DNA from: Anaerolineae bacterium
Lineage (GTDB): Bacteria; Chloroflexota; Anaerolineae; Anaerolineales; E44-bin32
DNA length: 57,917 nucleotides
Assembly (NCBI GenBank): GCA_011174825.1
Contig: DUEZ01000085.1
Coordinates: 1 to 57,917, forward strand
Direction: 5' to 3'
A program made the position numbers and the translations under genes. Positions 26,359 to 35,324 of the stretch are shown here, in pieces. The first letter of the stretch is position 1, and every line of letters starts with the position of its first letter. A model generated the notes under the pieces. That model was not told where the DNA came from. It saw only the letters and a list, made by a program, of their open reading frames with translations, and did no database searches.

Positions 26359-26386
26359 CTCGCCTTCAAGGCGAGTTTTGTATTTT
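26359..26386 (+). terminator. Terminator of the response regulator gene
   Basis: A 7-bp stem ACTCGCC / GGCGAGT with loop TTCAA and a following TTTGTATTTT tract. Confidence 0.8.
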
Positions 26387-26529
26387 CTTTACTGAACCTC
26401 TATGTGATATATGATGTTGGGGCTGGGTAGATAGGCATTGGCCAAGGAAACGTGAGTCTTTGTTGGAGTAGATCTCGGACCAATACGGAAAATTTCAGGA
26501 TGATATCGAGCATAGTTTTCCCTCATAAT

Positions 26530-26630
26530 GTCATTCTGAGCGTCGTTAGGCGCGAAGAATCCCTATAATTCATGGGCTTCATCAGCTCCATCATAGGGAT
26601 TCCTCGCTCGCACGGCTCGCTCGGAATGAT
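26530..26630. repeat. MITE-like element with GTCATTCTGAGCG ends, copy 3
   Basis: GTCATTCTGAGCG at the left and CGCTCGGAATGAT at the right form a 13-bp near-perfect inverted repeat. The inner arm has GCGAAGAATCCCTATAATTC and the mirrored ATAGGGATTCCTCGC. Confidence 0.75.
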
Positions 26631-26690
26631 ATTTGAGGGGATGTCATTCTGACTCAAAGCCCTTCGTTTACACTTAGGACAACATTTTTA

Positions 26691-26720
26691 TATAGGGGCG
26701 ACCGGCCGGTCGCCCCTATA
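26691..26720. repeat. Perfect 30-bp palindrome, AGGGGCG family
   Basis: TATAGGGGCGACCGG and its exact complement, no spacer. Related palindromes: 19234-19297, 30927-30999, 31234-31285 and 35656-35688. Confidence 0.85.
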
Positions 26721-26822
26721 ATCTATCGAACCAAAAAGCCTCATCAAAGGGATTTTTTCCTCACGTAACCGTAGGTCCCGATTATATCGAGGGGCTCACT
26801 CAGAATGACATCAGAAACAGCG

Positions 26823-26927
26823 CCATTCTAAGCAGAAGCAGAGTGTAGGCGAAGATACCATGTGATTCATAGGTTTCATAAGCATCATCATATGGATTCC
26901 TCGCTCACACGGCTCGCTCGGAATGAC
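26823..26927. repeat. MITE-like element, copy 4
   Basis: CCATTCTAAGCAG at the left and CGGCTCGCTCGGAATGAC at the right. It shares GGATTCCTCGCTC and the CATAGG.TTCAT centre with copy 3, in the same orientation. Confidence 0.7.
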
Positions 26928-27000
26928 ATGAGAAAAGATGTTCGCCTCAAAACAAAGCTCCCGCGAGTTTTAAGCTCGCGGGAAACTCAATGTCAAAAAA

Positions 27001-27030
27001 TGTAGGAGCGCAATTAATTGCGCTCCTACA
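27001..27030. repeat. Perfect 30-bp palindrome (GTAGGAGCGC type)
   Basis: TGTAGGAGCGCAATT and its exact complement, no spacer. It is close to a copy of the CCCGCGAG/CTCGCGGG hairpin (about 26957-26990). No gene lies in 26314-27157. Confidence 0.88.
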
Positions 27031-27157
27031 ATAATTCCATAACATGCCTTCGATCCCCATCAAACGCGGATCGGTTTTCACATATAGATTCATCAGCTGA
27101 GCAAGTGTGCCAATCAGTGTTCGAATAGAACACAACTGATCGATATCGGCTAAAGAA

Positions 27158-27186
27158 TTGACTCTTCCGCTCAATGGTGCTAGAAA
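27158..27186 (+). promoter_or_regulatory. Promoter of the penicillin acylase gene
   Basis: TTGACT (27158-27163), a 17-bp spacer and TAGAAA (27181-27186) with extended TGC. It gives a leader of about 29 nt before the start codon. Confidence 0.65.
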
Positions 27187-27221
27187 CAAGTTATGCTGAA
27201 CCAAAATCAAAGGAGGCCACC

Positions 27222-29654
27222 ATGAAATGGTTCCGCCGTCTTCTTGCATTTCTGGGTATCGTTTTAGCTATCCTCGTTATTGCGATAGGTGTATTTGGGT
27301 TTATCACAGTGCGACGACAATTCCCTCAGACTGAAGGTGTCATCCAATTGCCTGGTCTTGACGCTCAAGTTGAGGTTTACCGTGATTCTTACGGCGTTCC
27401 TCACATTTACGCCAAGACGTCACATGATCTATTTATGGCCCAGGGCTTTGTCCACGCGCAAGACCGATTCTGGCAGATGGAATTCTGGCGACGAGCAGGT
27501 GCGGGGCGGCTAGCAGAGATACTTGGTGAAACTGCCTTAAGTAGTGATCGCTTCATACGGACCGTGGGTTGGCATCGCACAGCAGCGGAGGAATTGGAAA
27601 CGATGACAGCCGAAGAGCAGCAAATTCTAGAGACTTATGCTGAAGGTGTAAACGCTTATATCTCCGCCAATCAGGGCCGCTTGGGGCTGGAATTCTTCGT
27701 CCTGGGATTGACCGGAGTCAACTATGAGCCTGAACCTTGGACGCCTTTAAATACCATCACATGGGGGAAAATGATGGCCTGGGACATGGGTGGCAACATG
27801 GACGCTGAGCTTACCCGTGCCCACATCGCTGCTCGCCTTGGCACACCTGCAGTAAGCGCCCTCATGCCTCCCTATCCTGAGGATGCTCCATTTATTGTCC
27901 CCAACCCGTTCACTGGCGCTACACTCCAAGCCGTTCCGGATGCCCTCTACGACACTCATTTTCTCGGACAGGGAGACGATATCGGCAGCAACAACTGGGT
28001 CACCTCCGGAGATCGCACAGATACAGGTGAACCGATTCTGGTGAATGATCCCCATCTGGGCATCCAGATGCCCTCCATCTGGTATGAGATCGGATTGCAT
28101 TGCGACCCTGTTGGTCCTGAGTGTCCTTTCAACCTCGTCGGTGCATCTTTCGCTGGCGTTCCTGCTGTGATCATTGGGCATAATGATCATATTGCATGGG
28201 GTATTACAAATCTCGGCCCGGATGTACAGGATCTCTTCATCGAGCGGGTCAACCCAGAGAACCCTAACCAATATGAATTCCAAGGCGAATGGTTTGATAT
28301 GGAGATCATCCAAGAGGAGATCCGAGTGGCGGGTGAAGATGACCCGGTGATCGTCAATGTGCGCCTCACTCGTCATGGTCCGATCATCAACGATGTGATC
28401 GGCGGCACGGAGGAGGATTGGTCGTTTGGCTGGCAACCGCTCGCTTTCTCGTGGACTGCCTTACAACCAGGCACAGTAGTTCGCAGTGTTCTGCTTCTCG
28501 ATCAGGCACAAAACTGGGATCAATTCCGTGAAGCTTTGAGATACTGGGATGTCCCCAGTCAAAACTTTGTCTATGCCGATATGGAGGGAAACATCGGTTA
28601 TCAGGCACCGGGAAGGATTCCCATCCGCGCTGCAGGAGATGGTTCCATGCCTGTCCCTGGCTGGACGGGTGAGTATGAGTGGGTGGATTACATCCCCTTC
28701 GATGAGTTGCCTCGGTCGTTTAACCCACCTGAGGGTTTCATCGCCACCGCAAATCACGCCGTGGTCGGGAAGGATTTTCCCCACTTTTTGGGAATGGATT
28801 GGGCGCCTGGCTATCGGGCACGGCGGATCCTAGAATTGATCGAAGGTGACCCCTCGCTCACGATAGAAGACATGCAAATCATTCAAGCCGATAGCAGCAT
28901 CGTCTACGCACAAGACATCCTGCCTTATCTCACGAGTCTTACGCCATCCGATGCACGAGCAGCCCAGGCCCTTGATATACTCCGAGCGTGGGATGGTCGT
29001 GCGGTGCGAGATAGCGCAGGCGCGGCCATTTTTGAGGCCATGCGAAACCACATGATCGATAGGATCTTCGCCGATGAACTCGGGGAACAACTCCTTGATC
29101 GTGCTCGGGGCAGTCTTATGGTTGCTGTAACAAACTTCTTGCCAGACCCTACCTCTCACTGGTTTGACGATAAGTCAACAACTCTCGTCGAGGGAAGGGA
29201 CGAGATCTTGGTCCTTGCCCTTGAAGATGCGGTGGAGGAACTAACAAAAACCCTTGGGCGAAATATGTCGAATTGGACTTGGGGAGATTTGCATGTTGCT
29301 ATATTTGAGAATCAAACCTTGGGTCAGAGTGGAATCGGACCCATCGAAGCCCTATTCAATCGAGGGCCTGTTCCTGTTGATGGATCACTGGCGACTGTGA
29401 ACAACACCGGTTACAGCACGAGCGACCCATATGTGGTTCGGACAGTACCGTCCTATCGACAAATCATCGATCTGGCTGATTTTAACCGATCAGTATCCAT
29501 GCACACTACGGGTCAGTCGGGTCACCCATTCCACCGTCACTATAAGGATATGATCGATTCTTGGAGGAACTTCGAATACCATCCAATGCTCTGGAATCGT
29601 CAATTGGTGGAGACGGTCGCCGAAGCCCACATGACCCTTACGCCAGGGGAGTAA
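27222..29654 (+). CDS. Penicillin acylase family (S45) Ntn-hydrolase
   Basis: An 810-residue amidase precursor of the N-terminal-nucleophile class; relatives hydrolyse penicillins, acyl-homoserine lactones or other N-acyl amides outside the cytoplasm. An N-terminal membrane anchor (LLAFLGIVLAILVIAIGVFG) precedes the alpha part with YGVPHIYA and QGFVHAQDRFWQME. The autoprocessing site is Gly-Ser in DDIGSNNWV (about residue 257), after which Ser becomes the beta-chain nucleophile. Later NTGYSTSDPY and SGHPFHRHYKDM fit the beta chain. The frame is open from 27174, but AAAGGAGG is 5 bp before the ATG at 27222. The natural substrate is not inferable. Confidence 0.93.
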   Translation: MKWFRRLLAFLGIVLAILVIAIGVFGFITVRRQFPQTEGVIQLPGLDAQVEVYRDSYGVPHIYAKTSHDLFMAQGFVHAQDRFWQMEFWRRAGAGRLAEILGETALSSDRFIRTVGWHRTAAEELETMTAEEQQILETYAEGVNAYISANQGRLGLEFFVLGLTGVNYEPEPWTPLNTITWGKMMAWDMGGNMDAELTRAHIAARLGTPAVSALMPPYPEDAPFIVPNPFTGATLQAVPDALYDTHFLGQGDDIGSNNWVTSGDRTDTGEPILVNDPHLGIQMPSIWYEIGLHCDPVGPECPFNLVGASFAGVPAVIIGHNDHIAWGITNLGPDVQDLFIERVNPENPNQYEFQGEWFDMEIIQEEIRVAGEDDPVIVNVRLTRHGPIINDVIGGTEEDWSFGWQPLAFSWTALQPGTVVRSVLLLDQAQNWDQFREALRYWDVPSQNFVYADMEGNIGYQAPGRIPIRAAGDGSMPVPGWTGEYEWVDYIPFDELPRSFNPPEGFIATANHAVVGKDFPHFLGMDWAPGYRARRILELIEGDPSLTIEDMQIIQADSSIVYAQDILPYLTSLTPSDARAAQALDILRAWDGRAVRDSAGAAIFEAMRNHMIDRIFADELGEQLLDRARGSLMVAVTNFLPDPTSHWFDDKSTTLVEGRDEILVLALEDAVEELTKTLGRNMSNWTWGDLHVAIFENQTLGQSGIGPIEALFNRGPVPVDGSLATVNNTGYSTSDPYVVRTVPSYRQIIDLADFNRSVSMHTTGQSGHPFHRHYKDMIDSWRNFEYHPMLWNRQLVETVAEAHMTLTPGE

Positions 29655-29707
29655 ACCGGGTCAGCATACGAGGGATCAAATCTTGCACGAACGTGTAACG
29701 GAATAGA

Positions 29708-29743
29708 AACAGGGGCGCTCTATGCGCCCCTGTTATCTTTTTT
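29708..29743. terminator. Bidirectional terminator between convergent genes
   Basis: A perfect 11-bp stem AACAGGGGCGC / GCGCCCCTGTT with a 5-nt loop, then ATCTTTTTT on the plus strand. It serves the acylase and possibly the small membrane gene at 29767. Confidence 0.88.
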
Positions 29744-29766
29744 GGTTGAGATTCAACCATCGTTGA

Positions 29767-29982
29767 TTAAAACGGCCAGACTTTTTGAGTCACCATGAGA
29801 CAAGTTATCCCAATAACGATCACAGTTGCAAGCAACATCAATGAGATGAAAAAGCGTTGACCCGCAGTCATCCCCATGATTCGCCCGTCCCCCGCTGCCT
29901 CAAAATCCTGGTCAAAGATGCTATCCACCGGTTCATCGAATTCAGCGGAATCATCTGATATATCACGTAGGTTATCGAACAT
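29767..29982 (-). CDS. Small single-TM protein with acidic N-terminus
   Basis: A 71-residue protein. The first 30 residues are strongly acidic (DDSAEFDEPVDSIFDQDFEA), and one membrane helix follows at about 44-66 (FFISLMLLATVIVIGITCLMV). TAGGAGG precedes the ATG. It lies 28 bp downstream of birA on the same strand. No family recognised; acidic-tail single-TM proteins can be membrane adaptors, but nothing more can be said. Confidence 0.72.
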   Translation of the reverse strand: MFDNLRDISDDSAEFDEPVDSIFDQDFEAAGDGRIMGMTAGQRFFISLMLLATVIVIGITCLMVTQKVWPF

Positions 29983-30010
29983 CGTCGACCTCCTAAGGGG
30001 ATGTTCCCCA

Positions 30011-30820
30011 TCAAACCAGTTTAGCTGATTTAGATTTCATGTCAACTGGCCTCAGGTGGACATCACCAAAGGCCACCTCAAAGATCTCTCCAGTGTTAAG
30101 CATCAATTGCAACCGACCACCAACACCAACGCCTAACAACTTGCCAACAATCTCATGCTTTGACAGTTTCACTATAACCGCTTGATCTCGGTAGGCCAAC
30201 CGTTGGTTCCATGCATTGATCAACGCTGGTGAGCCTAGTTGTGGTAGCCACTTCCCTGCTCCTTCGATAACTTTCAACATAAGATCATGACGATCCACAC
30301 GGCCTCCTACTGCTGTATCAATGCATGTCGCTGGGATGTCTATCTCCTCCTTGGGAGGTACAGATTCGGGTCGAACATTAATCCCGATCCCCAGAATAGC
30401 ATGCTCGAGTTGATCGCCGATCCATGACCCTTCTACCAATACCCCGGCAACCTTCTGCCCGATGAGCATAACATCATTAGGCCACTTGATCTGTCCTTCA
30501 ATCCCCAATCCTTCAATTGCCTCAGCCACTGCCAACGCTCCTAGCGCTGTCAAATCGCCCATGGCTTCAATTGGTATTCCTTCGGGACGCAATAACAAGC
30601 TGAAGGCCAGCGCGCTATTCGGTGGTGTAAACCACTTTCGTCCAAACCGTCCTTTGCCCTCTGTTTGCTCCTCTGCCACGACCAGTGTGCCATGCGGTGC
30701 TCCATCCCTTGCGAGGCTCATCGCATGATCGTTCGTTGAACCTATACTTTGGAAGAAGTGCAGTGGTTCGCCCAACCCGTGGGATGGAAGATCGCTTTGC
30801 AAGCGTTCAACATCTAACAT
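30011..30820 (-). CDS. birA: Biotin--protein ligase, monofunctional
   Basis: Attaches biotin to the carrier lysine of carboxylases. About 269 residues from the ATG at 30820; an upstream in-frame ATG exists at 30847. Seen: SIGSTNDHAM, the biotinyl-AMP loop KGRFGRKWF (GRGRRG type), IKWPNDVML, and a C-terminal SH3-like domain (GKLLGVGVGGRLQL). The N-terminal DNA-binding HTH of E. coli BirA is absent, so it should not be a repressor. A TACAAT box ends 6 bp before the ATG and no ribosome-binding site is seen, suggesting a leaderless mRNA. Its obvious client is the biotin carrier protein at 55848. Confidence 0.93.
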   Translation of the reverse strand: MLDVERLQSDLPSHGLGEPLHFFQSIGSTNDHAMSLARDGAPHGTLVVAEEQTEGKGRFGRKWFTPPNSALAFSLLLRPEGIPIEAMGDLTALGALAVAEAIEGLGIEGQIKWPNDVMLIGQKVAGVLVEGSWIGDQLEHAILGIGINVRPESVPPKEEIDIPATCIDTAVGGRVDRHDLMLKVIEGAGKWLPQLGSPALINAWNQRLAYRDQAVIVKLSKHEIVGKLLGVGVGGRLQLMLNTGEIFEVAFGDVHLRPVDMKSKSAKLV

Positions 30821-30926
30821 GGCATGATTGTACACAGGTCTGCACAAAGTATGCCAGGTGGTAACGAGGCTAGTTGGGATTTGGGAGGTTATTCGTCGTC
30901 CAAGATCTAACGAGAAGAGCCTGGCC

Positions 30927-30999
30927 GTAGGGGTAATTCATGCCGCCTCGCATTGGCGTGTCGCTGGTTTTCTCGGCATGGACGGTGGACTGCCCCTAC
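30927..30999. repeat. Interrupted GTAGGGG...CCCCTAC palindrome
   Basis: GTAGGGGTAATTCATG at the left and TGCCCCTAC at the right, with CATG-containing spacers. It belongs to the AGGGGCG palindrome family. Confidence 0.55.
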
Positions 31000-31010
31000 C
31001 TCTTTCATAA

Positions 31011-31031
31011 AGGCGTTCAGAATGAACGCCT
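31011..31031. repeat. Short perfect hairpin in the birA-HIT gap
   Basis: AGGCGTTCA-GAA-TGAACGCCT, a 9-bp stem with a 3-nt loop, directly before a MITE-like element. No gene occupies 30848-31401. Confidence 0.65.
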
Positions 31032-31037
31032 CGTAAT

Positions 31038-31217
31038 GTCATCCTGAGCGAAATCCTTCGGCGGAGCCGTAGGTCCCGAGCGAAGCCGAGGGGCTCAGGA
31101 CAGGCTCCGTGAAGCGAAGGATCTCGTTTTCCGGATTCAAGTAATACCGTATCCCAAGAACGAGATTCTTCAGCGCGGAGTTTTTGCTGATCTATATCAT
31201 AGGGCTCCTCAGAATGA
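31038..31217. repeat. MITE-like element, copy 5 (expanded)
   Basis: Starts GTCATCCTGAGCG and ends with CTCAGAATGAT. It contains GTAGGTCCCGAGCGAAGCCG and GAAGGATCTCGTTTTCCG, blocks also seen at 26770-26795 and 19541-19555. About 180 bp, roughly twice the other copies. Confidence 0.65.
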
Positions 31218-31233
31218 TATCTTTTCAGGAAAA

Positions 31234-31285
31234 GTAGGGGCGACCGTTCGACAAGATCACATCGGAGCCGAACGGTCGCCCCCCC
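31234..31285. repeat. GTAGGGGCGACCGTTCG palindrome with 17-bp centre
   Basis: Arms GGGGCGACCGTTCG and CGAACGGTCGCCCC around a short centre, 117 bp upstream of the HIT gene. Confidence 0.75.
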
Positions 31286-31401
31286 ACATCTGCATTTAAC
31301 TTTTCGATCACCCCGGTCAAAAAAAACGCCGCGGCAGATACGCTAAATGGCTCAGCGGTTCCCCTAACCTATAATCTCTGTTAGAATCATTCAACCTCAA
31401 A

Positions 31402-31899
31402 ATGATGCGTATTTGGGCACCCTGGCGTATGGCTTACATCAAAGGTGAGACGGAAGAAACTGGCTGTTTGTTTTGCAATCAGCTTGCTCAACGCGATGGA
31501 CCGGAAAACCTCATCCTCTACCGCGGCGAACGTGCATTTGTCATCCTCAACCGATTTCCATACACCAATGGCCATATGATGGTCGTTCCAAACGCCCACA
31601 AACATTCCATTGAAGACCTCGACGATCAAACCTTGGCAGAGTTAATCCAATTAACCAATCAGGCTTTAGGTGTATTACGCCAGACCTATGACGCCCAGAA
31701 CTTCAATATTGGGATTAACATCGGCGAGGCTTCCGGCGCAGGTATAACTGATCATGTCCATCTTCATGTCGTTCCGCGCTGGTCTGGGGATACAAGTTTC
31801 ATGTCCACTGTGGCTGAGACTCGCGTCCTTCCGGAGGCATTGGAAGAGACCTTCGAGAAGTTGCTATCTGCATGGGATAAACGCAACCATCATCCTTGA
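31402..31899 (+). CDS. HIT family protein, Ap4A phosphorylase/hydrolase-like
   Basis: A 165-residue histidine-triad protein that would act on nucleotide-linked substrates such as diadenosine polyphosphates. Seen: MRIWAPWRMAYI at the N-terminus, zinc-like GCLFCNQ, NRFPYTNGHMMVVP, and the triad HVHLHVVPRW (HxHxHxx). This opening is typical of the Ap4A phosphorylase-like HIT group in Gram-positive and Chloroflexota genomes. Start at 31402 or the adjacent ATG at 31405. TATAAT at 31370-31375 is a candidate -10. The thiolase gene follows 57 bp downstream. Confidence 0.9.
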   Translation: MMRIWAPWRMAYIKGETEETGCLFCNQLAQRDGPENLILYRGERAFVILNRFPYTNGHMMVVPNAHKHSIEDLDDQTLAELIQLTNQALGVLRQTYDAQNFNIGINIGEASGAGITDHVHLHVVPRWSGDTSFMSTVAETRVLPEALEETFEKLLSAWDKRNHHP

Positions 31900-31956
31900 G
31901 GGTCTGCCAGATGTTTCCCCCTATTGTCATCACATTCCAACATTAGCGAGGTAAGG

Positions 31957-33171
31957 ATGACCAACGAACACAATCCCCGCGATCCCGTCATTCTAAGTGC
32001 AGTACGCACACCCACGGGCAGGTTTCAAGGCGCCCTTGGTTCATTATCGGCCACCCAATTAGGGGCGATAGCGATTGCAGAAGCCGTTCTCCGTGCAGGG
32101 CTTTCAGATCCGAGTGAGATCGATGAGGTGCTGATGGGCAACGTCGTTTCTGCCGGGTTAGGCCAAGCACCCGCAAGGCAGGCCGCAATTTTCGCTGGAC
32201 TTCCACCCACTGTAGGAGCGTCAACCATCAATAAAGTCTGTGGTTCTAGCCTCAAAGCCGGCATGTTCGCAGCACAAGCTATCAAGGCTGGTGATGCTGA
32301 TTTGATCGTAGCTGGTGGCATGGAAAGCATGAGCAACGCTCCCTACCTGGTCCATGGCCGCGGTGGGCAGTTACGGTACGGTCATGCTCAACTCGTCGAT
32401 GCTTTACTGCATGATGGCCTATGGGATCCTTTTGAAGACTGGGTCATGGGTATGGCAGCTGAGTGGATCGGTGAACAATACGAGGTTACACGTGAGGCCA
32501 TGGATCACTGGGCGTTTGAGAGCCAACAAAAATCAATCACTGCCATGGATGCTGGTAAATTCGATGAAGAGATTGTCCCGGTTGAGGTGCCCGGAAGAAA
32601 AGGTCAAGTGACGGTTGTTGAGAAGGATGAAAGCCCACGACGGGATACCACATTAGAAAAACTATCGGCCCTCAAGCCGGTCTTCAAAGATGATGGCAGC
32701 GTGACTGCAGGGAACTCGTCAACTTTAAACGATGGGGCAGCAGCGGTGATTTATGCAAGCAGAGCGAAAGCCGAAGCGTTAAGCATAAAGCCACTAGCAC
32801 GGGTTATCGGATACGCCCAAGCAGCGGTCCCACCCATAGAATTGTTTATCGCTCCTGCCAGAGCCATTCCAAAATTACTCGAAAAGATCGGTTGGGATCT
32901 TTCCGATGTCAACCTCATAGAGTTAAATGAGGCTTTTGCGGCGCAGGTTCTTGCAGACGGATACGCACTAGCAGATGCAGGTTGGGATTGGGAAAAAGTC
33001 AATGTCAATGGTGGTGCGGTCGCCCTTGGTCATCCGATCGGAGCATCGGGCGCCAGAGTACTGACCACATTAATTTATGCTCTCAGGGACCGAGGTTTGA
33101 AACGCGGGATTGCATCGCTATGTCTCGGTGGTGGTGAAGCCGTGGCGATGGCAATTGAGATAGAACAATAA
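31957..33171 (+). CDS. Acetyl-CoA C-acetyltransferase (thiolase), catalytically complete
   Basis: Condenses two acetyl-CoA to acetoacetyl-CoA or cleaves 3-ketoacyl-CoA. 404 residues with nucleophile Cys in NKVCGSSLKAG, His in VALGHPIGASG, and the second Cys in CLGGGEAVAM, all intact. The frame is open from 31924, but GAGGTAAGG precedes the ATG at 31957. It lies upstream of 3-hydroxybutyryl-CoA dehydrogenase on the same strand (330-bp gap). It is the only complete thiolase in the window and could feed both beta-oxidation and the mevalonate route, where the cluster thiolase is disarmed. Confidence 0.95.
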   Translation: MTNEHNPRDPVILSAVRTPTGRFQGALGSLSATQLGAIAIAEAVLRAGLSDPSEIDEVLMGNVVSAGLGQAPARQAAIFAGLPPTVGASTINKVCGSSLKAGMFAAQAIKAGDADLIVAGGMESMSNAPYLVHGRGGQLRYGHAQLVDALLHDGLWDPFEDWVMGMAAEWIGEQYEVTREAMDHWAFESQQKSITAMDAGKFDEEIVPVEVPGRKGQVTVVEKDESPRRDTTLEKLSALKPVFKDDGSVTAGNSSTLNDGAAAVIYASRAKAEALSIKPLARVIGYAQAAVPPIELFIAPARAIPKLLEKIGWDLSDVNLIELNEAFAAQVLADGYALADAGWDWEKVNVNGGAVALGHPIGASGARVLTTLIYALRDRGLKRGIASLCLGGGEAVAMAIEIEQ

Positions 33172-33501
33172 ACATCCAGGATCACACAATTCCGAGTAGA
33201 TGTATCTCAATCCGGGAGGATTTCAAACTTCGTACATACCAAAAATGATCGCCCCTAACCTAATAAGTATTATTAACACCACTTCTAATCCGATAGAGAT
33301 CTAATGAAGATGCGCCTTCAGTCTTCATCTAACCGATGTTAATTAAAACTAAAAATCGTTCAGATTCTATCCACACACACGACAGTTGACTTCTGAAAAT
33401 GATCGAAAGCGAGAATTGTATATTCACCCTAATCACATAGGTGTGCAGCATCAAGTCATTCACCGAACAACAATTGGTAAGACCCACAAGGAGAAAGGTC
33501 C
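33172..33501. other. Intergenic region without recognisable gene
   Basis: 330 AT-rich bases between thiolase and hydroxybutyryl-CoA dehydrogenase. No hairpin with T-tract, repeat or RNA gene noticed. It probably contains the dehydrogenase promoter. Confidence 0.45.
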
Positions 33502-34353
33502 ATGGAAATCAAGAACATCGTTGTCATCGGTGCAGGTACGATGGGCAACGGCATCGCTCAGACGGCCGCACTCTCTGGATACCAGGTGACGATGACCGAT
33601 ATCATCCCTGAGGCAATCGAAAGGGCCAAAGCAACCATCGCGAGATCGGTCGAGAAGCTGTCCGGCAAAGGTGTAATCGACGAATCCCAAAAGGAGGCCG
33701 CGCTAAACATCCAGACCGCTCAGCATCTTGTACCGGCTCAAGGAGCAGATTTAGTCATCGAAGCCGCCACTGAACAACCCGATCTTAAACTGGAGCTATT
33801 CGCAGAACTCAATCGTTTAGCTCCTCCTAAAACAATACTGGCCACAAACACCTCTTCGATCTCGATCACCAAGATCGGCGCCGCCACAGACCGACCCGAT
33901 AAAGTGATCGGGATGCATTTCTTCAATCCTGTCCCTCTGATGAAGCTGTTAGAGGTTGTTCGTGGTCTCGCCACATCGGATGAGACCACGGAGACGATTT
34001 TTGAAGTGGGACGGAGAATGGGCAAGGAACCTGTCGAGGCCAAAGACTCACCGGGCTTTATCTCCAACCGCATCCTCTGCCCCATGATCAACGAGGCGAT
34101 CTTTGCATTACAGGAAGGTATTGGCACAACTGAGGCCATCGACAAAGTTATGAAGCTTGGCATGAACCATCCCATGGGGCCGTTGGAATTAGCTGATCTA
34201 ATCGGGTTGGATGTTGTTCTCCTTGTGCTAGAGGTTTTGCACCGAGATCTCGGTGAGGATAAGTATCGACCCGCGCCACTGCTCCGCAGGATGGTCAACG
34301 CCGGTTATTACGGTCGAAAGACAGGACGTGGATTTTATGAGTATGGCAATTAG
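33502..34353 (+). CDS. 3-Hydroxybutyryl-CoA dehydrogenase
   Basis: NAD(P)-dependent oxidoreductase that interconverts 3-hydroxyacyl-CoA and acetoacetyl-CoA. 283 residues: Rossmann loop [13 protein letters not shown] at the N-terminus, the catalytic His in [17 protein letters not shown], then [18 protein letters not shown] and the C-terminal [18 protein letters not shown]. Length and motifs match the HBD family. AAGGAGAAAGG precedes the ATG. It is functionally tied to the upstream thiolase and to the acyl-CoA dehydrogenase at 40527. The stop codon is the first base triplet of a TTAGGGATCAGGGATTAG repeat. Confidence 0.95.
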   Translation: MEIKNIVVIGAGTMGNGIAQTAALSGYQVTMTDIIPEAIERAKATIARSVEKLSGKGVIDESQKEAALNIQTAQHLVPAQGADLVIEAATEQPDLKLELFAELNRLAPPKTILATNTSSISITKIGAATDRPDKVIGMHFFNPVPLMKLLEVVRGLATSDETTETIFEVGRRMGKEPVEAKDSPGFISNRILCPMINEAIFALQEGIGTTEAIDKVMKLGMNHPMGPLELADLIGLDVVLLVLEVLHRDLGEDKYRPAPLLRRMVNAGYYGRKTGRGFYEYGN

Positions 34354-34374
34354 GGGTTAGGGATCAGGGATTAG
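34351..34374 (+). repeat. TTAGGGATC-type G-run repeat after hydroxybutyryl-CoA dehydrogenase
   Basis: Starts at the stop codon. Three G-runs at 6-7-nt spacing (GGGGTTAGGGATCAGGG). Related to the array at 55739-55815, which also begins at a stop codon. Confidence 0.6.
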
Positions 34375-34862
34375 TAAACACCAGAGCAATAAGGGAAATG
34401 CGCGCCTAAGCGATCAAGCACCGAAGCACGCTTACTCCAAAGATCTTAAGCAATAAGATAAAAAGATCATCGTCTCAGCGGTGGTTGGCTATAAATAGCG
34501 GCCACCCGTCCCCGCGTTCCACCCCAAATGCAGTTTGCTTGGTCCCCTGCACCCAGAGATCTTGGGATACATCTTATTGTCGTAGCCATCGTGGAAAAGA
34601 TTCGGATGATCCACTCTGGCCGAAGGAAGAAGAACAAGCAAGTCCTCCATCTCCGCGAAGGTTCTCCCCACTTTTCTCCATCCGCAAGGAAAAATGATGA
34701 GGACCCTAAGAAGGACAGATAAATTGGACGGATTTCCGCTTAACCCTTGCATGCGTTGGAGTAGGATGACCTCCCTAATTGCATCGGGAGCATTTTTCCA
34801 GTATTTTGGTGCTACTGACACTAACACGCACCATTATCCTCGCAGATTGAGGAGGTAATATC
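34375..34862. other. Intergenic region without recognisable gene
   Basis: About 490 bp. ORFs on both strands (34485-34697, 34489-34827) have no family-like composition and lack ribosome-binding sites. An imperfect GGTGGTTGGCT/AGCGGCCACC dyad lies near 34482-34507. Confidence 0.45.
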
Positions 34863-35171
34863 ATGAAAGCATTTCTCTATCCACTGTGGTTTCTCTTCGG
34901 TTCTATCTTCGCCTACCTCGCATACATGCATTGGCGCTACTCTGATACCCCGTTCAGACCTTTTTATCTCAGGCAACCAGCCGGCTCGGACGATATGACA
35001 TCGGAAGTTCCCGAGCAGGATAAACTTGCCCGTAAAGTCGTTGAGGATCTCAACAAATATGTGGAGAAAATGAACGGTAATCTGAGCAAGCGGAATCGGG
35101 TTGCCGCGACCGGGTATTTCGTTGCTGTTATCGTCTGCGTGGTCTCGATCTTCCTGATCTACGTCGCTTGA
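34863..35171 (+). CDS. Small two-TM protein with WRYSxTPxRPF motif (paralogue A)
   Basis: A 102-residue protein: TM1 at about 4-22, the motif WRYSDTPFRPFYLR, a charged helical middle (KLARKVVEDLNKYVEKMN), and TM2 at about 80-101. GAGGAGGT precedes the ATG. It shares topology and the motif with the gene at 35325, so the two look like a tandem duplication. In frame after its TGA lie 47 more sense codons (35172-35312) with coding-like composition. No known family; function unknown. Confidence 0.75.
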   Translation: MKAFLYPLWFLFGSIFAYLAYMHWRYSDTPFRPFYLRQPAGSDDMTSEVPEQDKLARKVVEDLNKYVEKMNGNLSKRNRVAATGYFVAVIVCVVSIFLIYVA

Positions 35172-35324
35172 ATCGATTTTTCCAATAAAACAGATCCCGG
35201 AGGTCGTTATCTAGAAGACCTTCTCACAATTGAGGATCTGCTAGACCAAGGATATGAGCTGATCTATGCGCCAAAGAGAGATTTGAAGAAACCGACCGAA
35301 TTCCCGATCAGTTGAGGTGTGCTC

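Noticed and set aside
26947..27249. 100-codon minus-strand ORF
   Set aside because: Runs through the 30-bp palindrome and the acylase promoter; no ribosome-binding site or family match.
34485..34827. ORFs on both strands between hydroxybutyryl-CoA dehydrogenase and the small membrane genes
   Set aside because: Mutually overlapping, no ribosome-binding sites, no recognisable domain.
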